Positions 1 through 8,542 are shown, counted from the first letter of the stretch. The stretch: 64,000 nt of DNA from UBA6912 sp963792895 (GCA_963792895.1 CAWBYA010000006.1:391723-455722); one strand, 5' to 3'. Translations and numbers: made by a program. Notes: generated by a model from the letters alone, not told the origin.

Positions 1-480
1 GCTCCGGTTGCGAGACGTGTCCACGTAGACGTCGGCGCATTGGTGCGAGTCGCAGACTCCGAGCCGATCGCTTCCGTAGTCGCACACCACCACCGAGAGA
101 CCCATCGCGGTCACGGCGCTGAGCCATGGGGCAACGCCGGCGTCCTGGGGCTCGAAATGCAGATGGGGATGGCCGCCGTGCACACTCACCATCGGAGTGG
201 CCCTGGCAAACGAGAGCAGTCGGTTGAGCAGCGCGGCGGCGGTGGCGTCGTCTGGCGCGGCGAAGACTTCCCGAAGCTGCAGGCGCAGCTGCCTGACCTC
301 GGCAACGTCCTGTTCCGTGAGGTCCCACTCCGGACGCCACAGTTCGGCATCGATGGTGGCGAGAAAGGCCCGGAGACCCTCGACGTCCACGAGCCGATCC
401 TCGCCCGACACGACCTCGCGCGTGTTCACGAGGTCGATTGCAAGCTGTACCGGATCGTCCGTGTAATGAGAGAAATCCAC
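1..480 (-). CDS. CGNR zinc-finger/ABATE stress-type regulator, 3' end cut off
   Basis: Reverse-strand gene running off the left edge; 160 codons are visible. It starts at GTG 480 behind AAGGAG, and the protein begins VDFSHYTDDPVQLAIDLVNT. An N-terminal ABATE-like domain (LVNTREV...EDRLVD, helical middle) is followed by the start of the zinc finger: a Cys about 15 residues from the edge, then CDSHQCADVYVDTSRNRS. In the family this 'C..C..F.D.SRNRS' run leads to RRWCS..CGNR, which lies outside the window. These proteins are putative DNA-binding transcriptional regulators linked to stress; the target here is unknown. The family call is from motif recognition. Confidence 0.8.
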   Translation of the reverse strand, partial: MDFSHYTDDPVQLAIDLVNTREVVSGEDRLVDVEGLRAFLATIDAELWRPEWDLTEQDVAEVRQLRLQLREVFAAPDDATAAALLNRLLSFARATPMVSVHGGHPHLHFEPQDAGVAPWLSAVTAMGLSVVVCDYGSDRLGVCDSHQCADVYVDTSRNRS

Positions 481-567
481 TTGACTCCTTACAAGGCTTC
501 CTCTACCTTACCGTAAGAGCCGTCTTCACTTTAGCCAATTACGGCCGACTGGGGAAGGGAGCCTGTG

Positions 568-738
568 ATGTTGGCATTCTCTTACACGTTCGACGTAGCG
601 GTCCAGGAGCTGGCAGCTGTGCGGGCGCGTCACCGGGAAGCGGTATCGCGGAACAGCTCACCCATCTCACGCAACGTCCACGATCGATCCACCGGGCACG
701 GAATGGCGGCCATCGCCATCGTCGACCCGGAGTTGTGA
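568..738 (+). CDS. small hypothetical protein (56 aa)
   Basis: ATG 568 follows a purine-rich GGGAAGGGAG at about 7 nt. The ORF ends at TGA 736-738, 12 nt before the start of the next small gene. The peptide begins MLAFSYTFDVAVQELAAVRA, is basic in the middle and has no recognised domain. The good ribosome site and the tight spacing to the zinc-ribbon gene are the only support; it could be a non-coding leader. Confidence 0.35.
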   Translation: MLAFSYTFDVAVQELAAVRARHREAVSRNSSPISRNVHDRSTGHGMAAIAIVDPEL

Positions 739-750
739 AAGGAGCACACC

Positions 751-915
751 ATGTTCGAGACCTACTGCCCCGTCCACGAGTCCAACGTGCTGATCTTCCC
801 GTCGTTCATCGACGAGTTGGCGAACACGGATCGCGGCATCGTGGTGCGCTACCACTGCACCTGCGGCCACCAGGGCGCATTCGTGACCGGCAAGCGTGCG
901 GCGGGCCCCGCCTGA
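751..915 (+). CDS. small zinc-ribbon-like protein (54 aa)
   Basis: ATG 751 sits 6 nt behind a near-perfect AAAGGAG. The 54-residue product has a CPVH pair near the N-terminus (residues 6-9) and a CTCGH pair after YH near residue 40, spaced like the two knuckles of a zinc ribbon, with a short basic tail. Small proteins of this shape are common in actinobacteria and have no assigned role. It ends 15 nt before the convergent stop of proline dehydrogenase. The coding call rests on the ribosome site and the conserved-looking Cys/His pairs. Confidence 0.65.
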   Translation: MFETYCPVHESNVLIFPSFIDELANTDRGIVVRYHCTCGHQGAFVTGKRAAGPA

Positions 916-930
916 GGTGTCGCGGTCCGC

Positions 931-1848
931 TCAGCTGCGGGACGTCGCCGCCCTCACGAAGAACCAGAGGTTCGCGGGGCGCTCCGCCATCCGGCGGGTG
1001 AGATAGGGGTACCACGCCGCGCCGTACGGCACGTAGATGCGGACGTGGAGCCCCTCGTCGAGAAGTTGTTGCTGGAGGGGCGTGCGGACGCCGTACAGCA
1101 TCTGGAACTCGTAGTAGCCATGCCTCGATGCTGCGAGGTTCTTGGCGTGAGCGAGGCGCTCCTCGTCGTGCGACGCAATGGCCGGGCGCACCGCCTCGGC
1201 GCCCATGAGCAGTATGGCGAGACGATCGAATGCGGCGTCGACATCGGTCCTTCCCTGGTAGGCGACGCCCTCCGGCTCCGCATACGCTCCCTTGCACAGC
1301 CGAACGTGGCCGCCGAGCGCCACGATACGATCGAGATCGTCACGGGTTCGGCGCAAGTACGCCTGGACGGCAATGCCGATGTTGCCCCGTGTGCGCTGGA
1401 TCCGTTCGTACATCGCAATGGTCGCCTCGGTGTGGCGGCTCTCCTCCATGTCGACCGTGACCGACGTCCCGACCTCGGCAGCGCGAACGGCCAGCGCATC
1501 GAGCGACTCCTCGGCAAGGTCGTCGTCCATCCCGAGCCCAAGCTGGGTGAGCTTGACCGAGATGTTGGCGTCGAGCCCATCCCTGTCGATGCGATCGAGG
1601 CACGCGAGGTAGTCATTGCGAGCCCCGACGGCCTGCGCCGCATCCGTGACGTGCTCGCCGAGATGATCGAGCGACACGCGGAATCCCTTCGCGTTCAGGT
1701 TTCGTGCAACCGCCTCGGCCTCGTCGAGTTGCTCACCGGCGACGAAGCGCGTAGCCAAGCCGCGCCCCGGCCCCGTGTCCGTGAAGAGTGATCTGACGGC
1801 AGAGCGATCGGTCACGGCGAGAAGCGCTCTCCCGATGACTGAGACCAC
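931..1848 (-). CDS. proline dehydrogenase, monofunctional
   Basis: 305-aa FAD-dependent (beta/alpha)8 enzyme oxidising L-proline to 1-pyrroline-5-carboxylate. Visible family signatures are NISVKLTQLG (substrate/FAD lysine strand), VTVDMEES, RLCKGAYAEPEG and the C-terminal VPYGAAWYPYLTRRMAERPAN helix that binds proline with its two arginines. GTG 1848 is chosen because AAAGGAGGGG sits just upstream, inside the end of proC, and the start lies 3 nt after the proC stop. The length matches the stand-alone actinobacterial enzyme. No P5C dehydrogenase is adjacent; the neighbour is ProC, which runs the reverse chemistry. Confidence 0.93.
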   Translation of the reverse strand: MVSVIGRALLAVTDRSAVRSLFTDTGPGRGLATRFVAGEQLDEAEAVARNLNAKGFRVSLDHLGEHVTDAAQAVGARNDYLACLDRIDRDGLDANISVKLTQLGLGMDDDLAEESLDALAVRAAEVGTSVTVDMEESRHTEATIAMYERIQRTRGNIGIAVQAYLRRTRDDLDRIVALGGHVRLCKGAYAEPEGVAYQGRTDVDAAFDRLAILLMGAEAVRPAIASHDEERLAHAKNLAASRHGYYEFQMLYGVRTPLQQQLLDEGLHVRIYVPYGAAWYPYLTRRMAERPANLWFFVRAATSRS

Positions 1849-1851
1849 GCG

Positions 1852-2679
1852 TCACCCCTCCTTTGGTCTCGCGGCCGCCTCTGCCCCGAGCTCGCGTGAC
1901 CGAGAGGCGGCAGCTCGCACGGCATCCTCGACGAGCGCCCGAAAACCACCGTTCTCGAGGGTATGCATCGCTGCTGCGGTGGTACCGCCCGGCGAGGTCA
2001 CTTCGGCACGAAGTCGGAACGCGCTCTTCTCACTTCCTTCGAGAAGGATGCCTGCGCCACGCAAGGTCTGATCGACGAGCTTCTCGGCAGCGTGATGGGG
2101 AAGGCCCTCCCGAATCGCCGCCTCCGTGAGCGCCTCGGCCAGGAGGAACACATAGGCCGGACCGGTGCCCGATACCGCGGTCACTGCATCGAGGAGATCT
2201 TCCGACAGATTGATCGTCTCGCCAACCGCGGCGAGAACCGACGCCGCACTATCGAGGGTGGCCGCGTCGACATGGGCGCCACCGCAATACGCAGTCATGC
2301 CCTCGTCAACCGCTGCGGGCGTGTTGGGCATGCTGCGCACGACGGGCACGCCCGGAAAGGCCTCCTCGAAAACCTCGAGCGGCACGCCTGCGGCAAGGGA
2401 GATCACGAGTTGCAGTGGTGTGATGACGTCGCGCAGTTGATCGATCAACGAAGCGACGTCTTTGGGCTTGACCGCCACCACCACCACGTCGCGCCCTGCG
2501 GCGGCCTCGGCGGCATCGAGCACAACAGCAATCCCCGTATGGCGTTCGGCCTCGCGGGCGCGTTCGGGGCGCCGGGCTGCCATCACCAAATCCGCGGCCT
2601 CCCAGCCGGCGCGGAACAGGCCCTCGGCGAGGATCTCCCCCATCGAGCCGGCCCCGAGGATGGCAACGGTCGGGCGCAT
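1852..2679 (-). CDS. proC: pyrroline-5-carboxylate reductase
   Basis: 275-aa NAD(P)H-dependent reductase, the last step of proline synthesis. The N-terminal Rossmann motif is GAGSMGEILAEGL. The middle has VVVVAVKPKDV, and the C-terminal dimer domain has SGTGPAYVFLLAEALTEAAIREGL and EVTSPGGTTAAAMHTLENGGFRALV, both diagnostic. The length is typical. ATG 2679 is preceded at 8 nt by TATGAT, so the message may be leaderless. It is the first gene of a two-gene unit with proline dehydrogenase. Confidence 0.95.
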   Translation of the reverse strand: MRPTVAILGAGSMGEILAEGLFRAGWEAADLVMAARRPERAREAERHTGIAVVLDAAEAAAGRDVVVVAVKPKDVASLIDQLRDVITPLQLVISLAAGVPLEVFEEAFPGVPVVRSMPNTPAAVDEGMTAYCGGAHVDAATLDSAASVLAAVGETINLSEDLLDAVTAVSGTGPAYVFLLAEALTEAAIREGLPHHAAEKLVDQTLRGAGILLEGSEKSAFRLRAEVTSPGGTTAAAMHTLENGGFRALVEDAVRAAASRSRELGAEAAARPKEG

Positions 2680-2687
2680 CGGGAGAG

Positions 2688-2693
2688 ATCATA
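2688..2693 (-). promoter_or_regulatory. candidate -10 box of proC (TATGAT)
   Basis: TATGAT on the reverse strand, 8 nt before ATG 2679, fits TAnnnT and would give a leaderless or nearly leaderless proC mRNA. No clear -35 was seen. Confidence 0.4.
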
Positions 2694-2719
2694 CGGCACG
2701 GCCGGCCCGGCGTGAGAGT

Positions 2720-4174
2720 ATGGCGACCATGGATGAGCGCGACCCAGGGCACGAGCCCGACCTCGATGCGTGGGCAGAGTTCGTGGAGGGCTCAACCGCC
2801 CCTCAGGAACCGACGGCGATCCAGGCGAGGCTCGACGCCACCGGATGGATCGCTCTCGCGCTGGCCGTGCTCACGCTGGTCGGCATGATCGCACTGCGGC
2901 CCGGCGACGTGCGCGCCGATCGGTCGCGATTGAGCACGCTGGGCGTACCCCGCGAGCAACACGCCGCGGAGATCGTGTCGACTGTGGAGACGGCCTGCGC
3001 AGGTACGGTCGACCTGCCGTGCACCGACGTGGCCTTTCGCCTGCTCGCCGGACCCGATGCGGGCGAGCTCTTCACACAGAGCTTCCCTGCGAGCGCCGTC
3101 AACCCCGATTTCTCGGTCGGAGCGGTTGCGATCCTGTCACGTCGCAGCCCCAACGGAACCGTGATCGATGTCACCAGCATTGCGTGCCCGTTCGATGAGG
3201 GCGCAGCATGCCGCGCCCTGACTGTTGCCGTGGACGAGGGCGAGGGACCTCCCCGGACGGTGCAGTACGTAGCCGCCGGGGCGGAACCCGCTGCCCGGCT
3301 GGCCGCAGGCGACGAGGCCATCATCGAGCTGTTTCCGGATTCGGATGTCTTCGAGGCGTTGTCCGTGACGCCGCCCGACGTCGCCATCGCCTACCAATTC
3401 TCCGGCGACTTCCAGCGCCGACCCCTCCTGTTGTGGGCGGCCGTCCTCTTCTCCCTCGCCGTGATCGCCGTCGGGTTGTGGCGAGGCGTTGCCGCCCTGG
3501 CCGGCTTGGCAGCGAGCCTTGGCGTCCTCTTGCTCTTCGTGTTGCCGGCGATTCTCGATGGGCGCAGCCCGCTGCTCGTCGCAGTGGTCGGCTCGAGCGC
3601 GATTGCGTTCCTTGCGCTCTACGTGGCGCACGGGTTCCGTCGCATGACGAACGTCGCCCTCATCGGCATGGTCTCGGCGTTGGTACTGACTGCGGTGCTG
3701 TCCGCACTCGCCGTCGAGCTGGCGCACTTCACAGGCTTCGCTACCGAAGAGAGCACGCTGCTGACGTTCTTCGAGGGCAGCATCGACATACGCGGGCTTC
3801 TGCTCGCCGGGATCGTGCTCGGGACCGCAGGCGCCCTCGACGATGTCACGGTTACCCAGGCCTCAGCCGTCTGGCAGTTGCGTGCCGCCGATCCGACCCA
3901 GGACCGGGCGGCACTCTTCCGGCGCGCGCTCGCCATTGGGCGCGACCACATCGCGTCCACCGTCAACACGCTGCTGCTCGCCTACGCCGGTGCCGCGTTG
4001 CCGCTCCTGATCCTCTTCGTCCTGTCCGAGCAGTCTCTCGGCGCTATCGCCAACTCGGAAGTCGTCGCGGTCGAGATCATCCGCACGCTCGTCGGCAGCA
4101 TCGGGCTGGTCGCGGCGGTGCCGATCACGACGTGGCTGGCTGCGCGAACCGCAGACGGCTCCCCCGCACACTGA
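2720..4174 (+). CDS. YibE/F family membrane protein
   Basis: 484-aa polytopic membrane protein. One TM segment (about residues 45-65) is followed by a roughly 200-residue extracytoplasmic region, then six or more TM segments. The C-terminal half carries the YibE/F signatures GTAGALDDVTVTQASAVWQL and the IGRDHIASTVNTLLLAYAGAALPLL block. The family function is unknown; transport has been suggested. ATG 2720 or 2729 is possible; both avoid overlap with divergent proC. It stops 6 nt before the convergent stop of the TIR gene. Confidence 0.85.
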   Translation: MATMDERDPGHEPDLDAWAEFVEGSTAPQEPTAIQARLDATGWIALALAVLTLVGMIALRPGDVRADRSRLSTLGVPREQHAAEIVSTVETACAGTVDLPCTDVAFRLLAGPDAGELFTQSFPASAVNPDFSVGAVAILSRRSPNGTVIDVTSIACPFDEGAACRALTVAVDEGEGPPRTVQYVAAGAEPAARLAAGDEAIIELFPDSDVFEALSVTPPDVAIAYQFSGDFQRRPLLLWAAVLFSLAVIAVGLWRGVAALAGLAASLGVLLLFVLPAILDGRSPLLVAVVGSSAIAFLALYVAHGFRRMTNVALIGMVSALVLTAVLSALAVELAHFTGFATEESTLLTFFEGSIDIRGLLLAGIVLGTAGALDDVTVTQASAVWQLRAADPTQDRAALFRRALAIGRDHIASTVNTLLLAYAGAALPLLILFVLSEQSLGAIANSEVVAVEIIRTLVGSIGLVAAVPITTWLAARTADGSPAH

Positions 4175-4180
4175 TCGTCG

Positions 4181-5770
4181 TCAGCGCTCCAGCGTGAGCG
4201 TCCCCCACGTGAGGGGACGCTGGAACTCGGCGTCCGTGTGACCGAGGATCACCGTCTGCTGCGGCTGGCCATCCACCACTTCGCCATCGTTGTCGAACAC
4301 GGCGATCAGAGCTGCGATATCCCCCGGCGGCGGACCCGCCAACCCGAACACCGACCACGGGATCGCCGCCTCGAGTTGCCACGAGCCGTCGGCGTCGATC
4401 TCGCCCGCCAGCACAACCGGCACTTGCGTGGTGTTGTCCGAGAAGGCCGTGCCGCTTCCGGTGAACCAGACTGCCGACGGCCCCCCGTCTGCGGCCCGCG
4501 GGGTCATCGTCAGCTGGAAGTCGTCGCCGTCCGGGCGCTCCGAGATCCCCCCGGCGGGGGCCGTCGTGAGGTTGATGTCGAGGGCGTCGCCGCGCCAGAT
4601 CTGGTTGCCGACGTTCTGCTGCGAATACACGTCGTCGGCGCTGACGACCGCCAGATAGAGCGCAGCGTCGTCGTAGCGCGCGATGACGACACCTGGGCTG
4701 TCGTCACCCAATCGGTCGACGACGTCGGCGTCGCGGAACACCTCGGTCTGCAGCCGATAGCCCTCGGGGGTGGAGTCCCACTCCGCGAGATCGCCGTCGA
4801 TGACAGGGGCCGATGCGGCGCGGAACGCGGTCACCGTGTCGCTCGCCACGATGTTCGTGACGGTGACGTCATCTGTCGTGGTCGAGACCCCGCCTGCTGT
4901 GGTCGAAACCCCGCCACCTCCACCAGCGACGGTGGTGGTCGGTCGGTCGCCGCCATCCCCGCTTGCGATGATCCCCAGGACGACGATCACGAGCACCGCG
5001 GCCGCACCGATCGCCACCATGCCCGCCGTTCCCAGCCGGGCCACGATGCCCTCTGGCTGCGGAGTGGTGCTCCGCATCGGGATTGTGCCTTCCGGATCGA
5101 TCGGCGGAGTGGACGGTGTGGCGGAAGGCAAGGAGTCGAACCCGAGTGTCGCAGCTGCGGGGCGCGGGCGCTCATCGCCCGGCGCCGGCTGCGCATCAGC
5201 CGGCGGCGGTGACGGGTCGCCATCCGCCGAACGCGGAGACACATCAGCCGGCGGCGGTGACGGGTCGCCATCCGCCGAACGCGGAGACACATCAGCCGGC
5301 GGCGGTGACGGGTCGCCATCCGCCAAACGCGGGGACACATCAGGCGGCACCGGCGGAGATTCGTCGCGACTCGGGGTACCCGCCGAGACGATGCGCCGGG
5401 CAGCATTGACGAGGTTCTCGAACTCCGGGTCCGGCGATCCCGGCGTCCATGCGCTCAGGTTGGCCGCCTCGACTCCCCGGAAGCCGAAGGGAGGAAGGCT
5501 GCCGTCGAGCAGGACGGGGAGCAGCTTGCCGGCCTCGAGGGCTTCAGACGCTTCCTCGACCACCCAGCGTGACTGGCTCGACCCGGCGGACCAGACGACG
5601 ATGACACATGCGGCACCCACCAGCTCGTCGTGGATGACGTCGCGCCATCGTTGGCCCGGCAATACCTCCGTATCCCAGAACACGCTGAAGCCGCGTTGCT
5701 CCAGCTCGGCGGCAAGCTGCCCTGCCCCCGCTGCGTCGGCTCTCGTGTAGGAGAGAAAGATGTCGGCCAC
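4181..5770 (-). CDS. TIR domain - 16-aa repeats - TM - CBM9-like domain protein
   Basis: 529 aa from GTG 5770, chosen because AGGGAG lies 6 nt upstream and the TIR fold begins immediately (VADIFLSYTRADA). The TIR domain spans residues 1-115. The position of the catalytic glutamate of TIR NADases is filled (SRWVVEEASEAL, Glu72/73). Three tandem 16-residue repeats (DVSPRSADGDPSPPPA type, about 144-191) and more Pro/Ser/Thr linker follow. One TM helix lies near 245-265 (MVAIGAAAVLVIVVLGIIAS), then a TTT/Gly-rich stalk. From about 320 to the end is a beta domain opening APVIDGDLAEWDS, typical of CBM9/DOMON-like sugar- or heme-binding modules. The predicted topology is TIR inside, CBM9-like outside. 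This looks like a membrane sensor with an NAD-cleaving or signalling TIR; the function is inferred. Confidence 0.8.
   Translation of the reverse strand: MADIFLSYTRADAAGAGQLAAELEQRGFSVFWDTEVLPGQRWRDVIHDELVGAACVIVVWSAGSSQSRWVVEEASEALEAGKLLPVLLDGSLPPFGFRGVEAANLSAWTPGSPDPEFENLVNAARRIVSAGTPSRDESPPVPPDVSPRLADGDPSPPPADVSPRSADGDPSPPPADVSPRSADGDPSPPPADAQPAPGDERPRPAAATLGFDSLPSATPSTPPIDPEGTIPMRSTTPQPEGIVARLGTAGMVAIGAAAVLVIVVLGIIASGDGGDRPTTTVAGGGGGVSTTAGGVSTTTDDVTVTNIVASDTVTAFRAASAPVIDGDLAEWDSTPEGYRLQTEVFRDADVVDRLGDDSPGVVIARYDDAALYLAVVSADDVYSQQNVGNQIWRGDALDINLTTAPAGGISERPDGDDFQLTMTPRAADGGPSAVWFTGSGTAFSDNTTQVPVVLAGEIDADGSWQLEAAIPWSVFGLAGPPPGDIAALIAVFDNDGEVVDGQPQQTVILGHTDAEFQRPLTWGTLTLER
5198..5341 (-). 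repeat. three 48-bp tandem repeats inside the TIR gene
   Basis: Three head-to-tail 48-bp units start at 5198, 5246 and 5294. The first two look identical and the third differs at a few bases. They encode three in-frame 16-aa Pro/Ser/Asp units in the juxtamembrane linker. A 48-bp unit keeps frame, so copy number could vary without breaking the protein. Confidence 0.9.
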
Positions 5771-5959
5771 GCATGCTCCCTGTGTCTGCGCAGAGCGCTC
5801 GCCCCAAGCCGTCCTCATGGGCACGGTCGCCGCACTCTTCTGGGCACACGATACGCGGCAGCCATCGCCAATACCGGACTCGGCCGGGTCGGGTCGCCCC
5901 GCAGTCGTGCCTGACCATCACTCACATGCTGTCTGGTATTGTTTAACGATGTTTAGACC

Positions 5960-5989
5960 TTGACACGCTGCTCCCCAGGTCGATATGGT
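5960..5989 (+). promoter_or_regulatory. promoter TTGACA-N18-TATGGT, leaderless
   Basis: TTGACA at 5960-5965, an 18-nt spacer and TATGGT at 5984-5989, followed by 6 nt and ATG 5996. Transcription should begin at or within a base of the A of ATG. Confidence 0.7.
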
Positions 5990-5995
5990 GCGGCC

Positions 5996-6736
5996 ATGCT
6001 CCCCCATGGCACGCTCACGCTGCCCCGCCACCTCATTCCCGCTCTCATGCTGCTTGCGTCACACGGCTCTCCTCCTCCCGCCGCAATGTCGGAACTCGAG
6101 CGAGCCGGTGTTGCCTGCAATGGTCTGTTGTCGGCGGAGGCCTCCGCGCTGGTTGCGGTCATGACCCAGCCGGACCTCGTGATCTCGGTCGAAGTCGCCA
6201 CCCGCGACGGCGCCCGCCTGTCGACGATCTGGGCGACGGCCGCGCAGGCTGTGTGGGGCAGACCGGTTGAGCACGACGTCTACCAACTGAGGGCCATCGA
6301 CACGGTCACCGTGCCGCTGCTCCTCGTCCAGCTCACCGGTGTCGGCAGGAGGCCCGAACCACCCTTCGCCGGCTCGGTGTGCATCGCAGCTGAAGCATTG
6401 GAGGCGGCTCTCGACTGGCAGGCAGACGACCCGGAGACTGCACTCGGCATCCTCGTCGCCGCAGGGGTCGACCCGCAGTGGGCCGACCGGATCCTCATCG
6501 CCCACCAGCATCATCGGGCCAAGTGGACGGTCTCGAGCGTGTGGACCGACGGAGGCGCCGGACACGAAGTCCACGACGTCACGGTGCTCGATGCAGGCCC
6601 AGCGGGCTACTGGCGCATCACCGCTCCCGAACCGGCAACCGTGGCGTTCACCGTGGCCTCCTTGCACGAGACGATACGCCTGCTGCGCCGGTGCGTCCCG
6701 ACCCGCTCAGCCGCCGCAGCGCCGGAGCTGGGGTGA
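5996..6736 (+). CDS. hypothetical protein (246 aa), possibly EspG-like
   Basis: The start at ATG 5996 is set by the promoter just upstream, which predicts a leaderless mRNA. The soluble protein has no signal peptide or TM. The pattern is an N-terminal helical 'LTLPRHLIPALMLL...SELERAGV' segment, a beta-rich middle with RDGARLSTIWATAAQAVWGRPVEHDVYQL and a C-terminal WTVSSVWTDGG...YWRITAPEPATVAFTVASLHETI. The overall order resembles EspG-type chaperones of type VII secretion, but no ESX genes are nearby and I would not assign it. It converges on the acyl-CoA dehydrogenase gene. Confidence 0.6.
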   Translation: MLPHGTLTLPRHLIPALMLLASHGSPPPAAMSELERAGVACNGLLSAEASALVAVMTQPDLVISVEVATRDGARLSTIWATAAQAVWGRPVEHDVYQLRAIDTVTVPLLLVQLTGVGRRPEPPFAGSVCIAAEALEAALDWQADDPETALGILVAAGVDPQWADRILIAHQHHRAKWTVSSVWTDGGAGHEVHDVTVLDAGPAGYWRITAPEPATVAFTVASLHETIRLLRRCVPTRSAAAAPELG

Positions 6737-6762
6737 CGCCCCTCAACGGCGGCATTGCTGCC

Positions 6763-8475
6763 TCAGCCGACCACCGTGGAGACTCGCTTGGCAAAGTCGG
6801 CGTCGTCCTCGGGACGATACCCCGGCTCGAGGTAACGGCCGACGAGCAACGTCGCTGATGCTTCGAGCTCGTCTGCGAGCGAGGGCTCATCGGCGGCGAC
6901 GTCCATGAGCAGCGCAGCCTGGAACGTCCGCTGAAGACGTTCGAGAACCGCGCGGAAGTGCCACGCCGCAAACCCTGGGTCGGCGAGCGCACGGCGTGCG
7001 TCAGCCTCCGCCCGCGCCAACGCTCCAGCGATGCGCTCACCCGCCGCACCGGACCTCGCCAGCAAGGCCTCGATACGGGCAACCACCACAGGCAGCAGAT
7101 CCAGCTTGGCCATATCCCGCGCAACCTGAGCAGTGAGCACGTTGTGCGTGCCCTCCCACTGCTCGTACACGACACTGTCGCGCAGCAGGCGAGGCAGGGG
7201 GCTGAACGACTCGATGGTTCCGTTGCCGCCCAGCACCTCGATGGCGTTGCGAACGGCCGACGTGCATGCCTGCGACACCACGAGCTTGTTGGCGTTGACC
7301 AAGAAACGATGGAGGAGGAGATCTTCGTCGGCAGCGGTCGACTCGCCGCTGCCGTTGCGATCGGCCGCCTCGTCGAGCGCCGTGAGCGCCCACGTGGAGT
7401 GCAGCGCGGCGAGCCACTCCACCTTGATCGACGCCACGAGCCGCTGGACGGACGGGAAGTCGCCAATCGCTGAACCGAAGGCACGACGAGCAGCCGCAAA
7501 CCCGGCCGCTTCGAGATACGCTCGTCGCAACATCCCGACGTTTCCCAGGGCGTTCATCCAACGGCTGGCATTGAGCATGCCGGACACCATGAGCTTGAAG
7601 CCTTGGTCGATCTCGCCAACCGGGTAGGCAACGGCGTCCACGAAGTCGATCTCGCCTGAGGCCATCGACGTGGTGCCGAGCTTGTCCTTGAGCCTGCGGA
7701 TCGAGAACCCGTTCGGCCTCCCGTCGAGCTCCCGCGGAACGAGGAAGCAGCCCAAACCCGGCGTTCCCGCAGCCGCCCCATCGGGACGGGCCATCACGAG
7801 AAAGAGGTCGGCGTCGGCTACGGAGCAGAACCACTTCTCGCCGTCGATGCGGAAGGTGCCATCGCCTGCGTCTCGTGCCACGACCGCGTTGGCGCCCACG
7901 TCGCTGCCACCCTGCACCTCTGTGAGGAACTGCGCACCGCGCAGCGCGGTCGCGTACTCGGCCGAACAGAGTGCATCGCCGTGCCGATCGAGCAGGGCGC
8001 CGGCCTTCGCCCACCGCAGAACCCGCACCATGCCGGTGGTGCAGGTGGCCGCACACATGTGACCCATCTCACCTTCGACCGACGCCGCGGCGAAGAGGTT
8101 CGCCTGCTCGAAGGACCGCCCGGGCTGCGCCGCCCAGCCGAGCACCCCCGAGCCCCACACGATCTCGCCGGCGCGGTGGTAGTCGCCATCGAACACGACC
8201 CGCTCGACGGGGTTTCCGATCCCGTCGTACTTCTCGTGCCGGGGTGGGTGTGCCTGGTAGCGCTGGACGAGGCAGGCGAGCTCGCCCGCCACCTGTTGGG
8301 AGAAGCTGCCCGTCCCTGCCGACACGGCCGCCAATCGGTCGCCGTCGAGGTAGCGGCGGTTTGCGGCAGCAAGATGGACGTCGATGCCGGACAGCGCATC
8401 GGGAATCGCCGAGCGCCACACCGCGAGATCGGACCTTGCCTGCTCCGTGATCCTCGTCTCGCTCATGTCATTCAT
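6763..8475 (-). CDS. acyl-CoA dehydrogenase
   Basis: 570-aa flavoprotein of the acyl-CoA dehydrogenase superfamily, larger than the roughly 380-aa short/medium-chain enzymes and closer to the AidB/ACAD10-11 type. Seen in order: an N-terminal helical domain, the beta domain with LTEVQGGSDVGANAV and GEKWFCSVADADLFLVMAR, the RLKDKLGTTSMASGEIDF segment, and the C-terminal helical domain with VLGGNGTIESFSPLPRLLRDSVVYEQWEGTHNVL. The 'YEQWEGTHNVL' glutamate region is typical of this branch. It probably abstracts the alpha proton of a long or unusual acyl-CoA. ATG 8475 is used; ATG 8466 is an alternative. It is divergent from a hydrolase gene. Confidence 0.88.
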   Translation of the reverse strand: MNDMSETRITEQARSDLAVWRSAIPDALSGIDVHLAAANRRYLDGDRLAAVSAGTGSFSQQVAGELACLVQRYQAHPPRHEKYDGIGNPVERVVFDGDYHRAGEIVWGSGVLGWAAQPGRSFEQANLFAAASVEGEMGHMCAATCTTGMVRVLRWAKAGALLDRHGDALCSAEYATALRGAQFLTEVQGGSDVGANAVVARDAGDGTFRIDGEKWFCSVADADLFLVMARPDGAAAGTPGLGCFLVPRELDGRPNGFSIRRLKDKLGTTSMASGEIDFVDAVAYPVGEIDQGFKLMVSGMLNASRWMNALGNVGMLRRAYLEAAGFAAARRAFGSAIGDFPSVQRLVASIKVEWLAALHSTWALTALDEAADRNGSGESTAADEDLLLHRFLVNANKLVVSQACTSAVRNAIEVLGGNGTIESFSPLPRLLRDSVVYEQWEGTHNVLTAQVARDMAKLDLLPVVVARIEALLARSGAAGERIAGALARAEADARRALADPGFAAWHFRAVLERLQRTFQAALLMDVAADEPSLADELEASATLLVGRYLEPGYRPEDDADFAKRVSTVVG

Positions 8476-8542
8476 TGTCGCACAGTGCGGCACGCCTGGA
8501 CCAAGCACACCGGACCATCCGCACCGTGGTTCAATCGCGTCG

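Noticed and set aside
5198..5341. CRISPR array
   Set aside because: Three head-to-tail coding repeats without spacers; no cas genes.
4770..5750. Long forward frame with SADGDPS/AGGGDGS repeats
   Set aside because: It is the antisense image of the tandem repeats in the TIR gene; no start signal.
5996..6736. ESX secretion chaperone EspG
   Set aside because: Only a loose resemblance in order of elements; no ESX, PE/PPE or WXG genes in the window.
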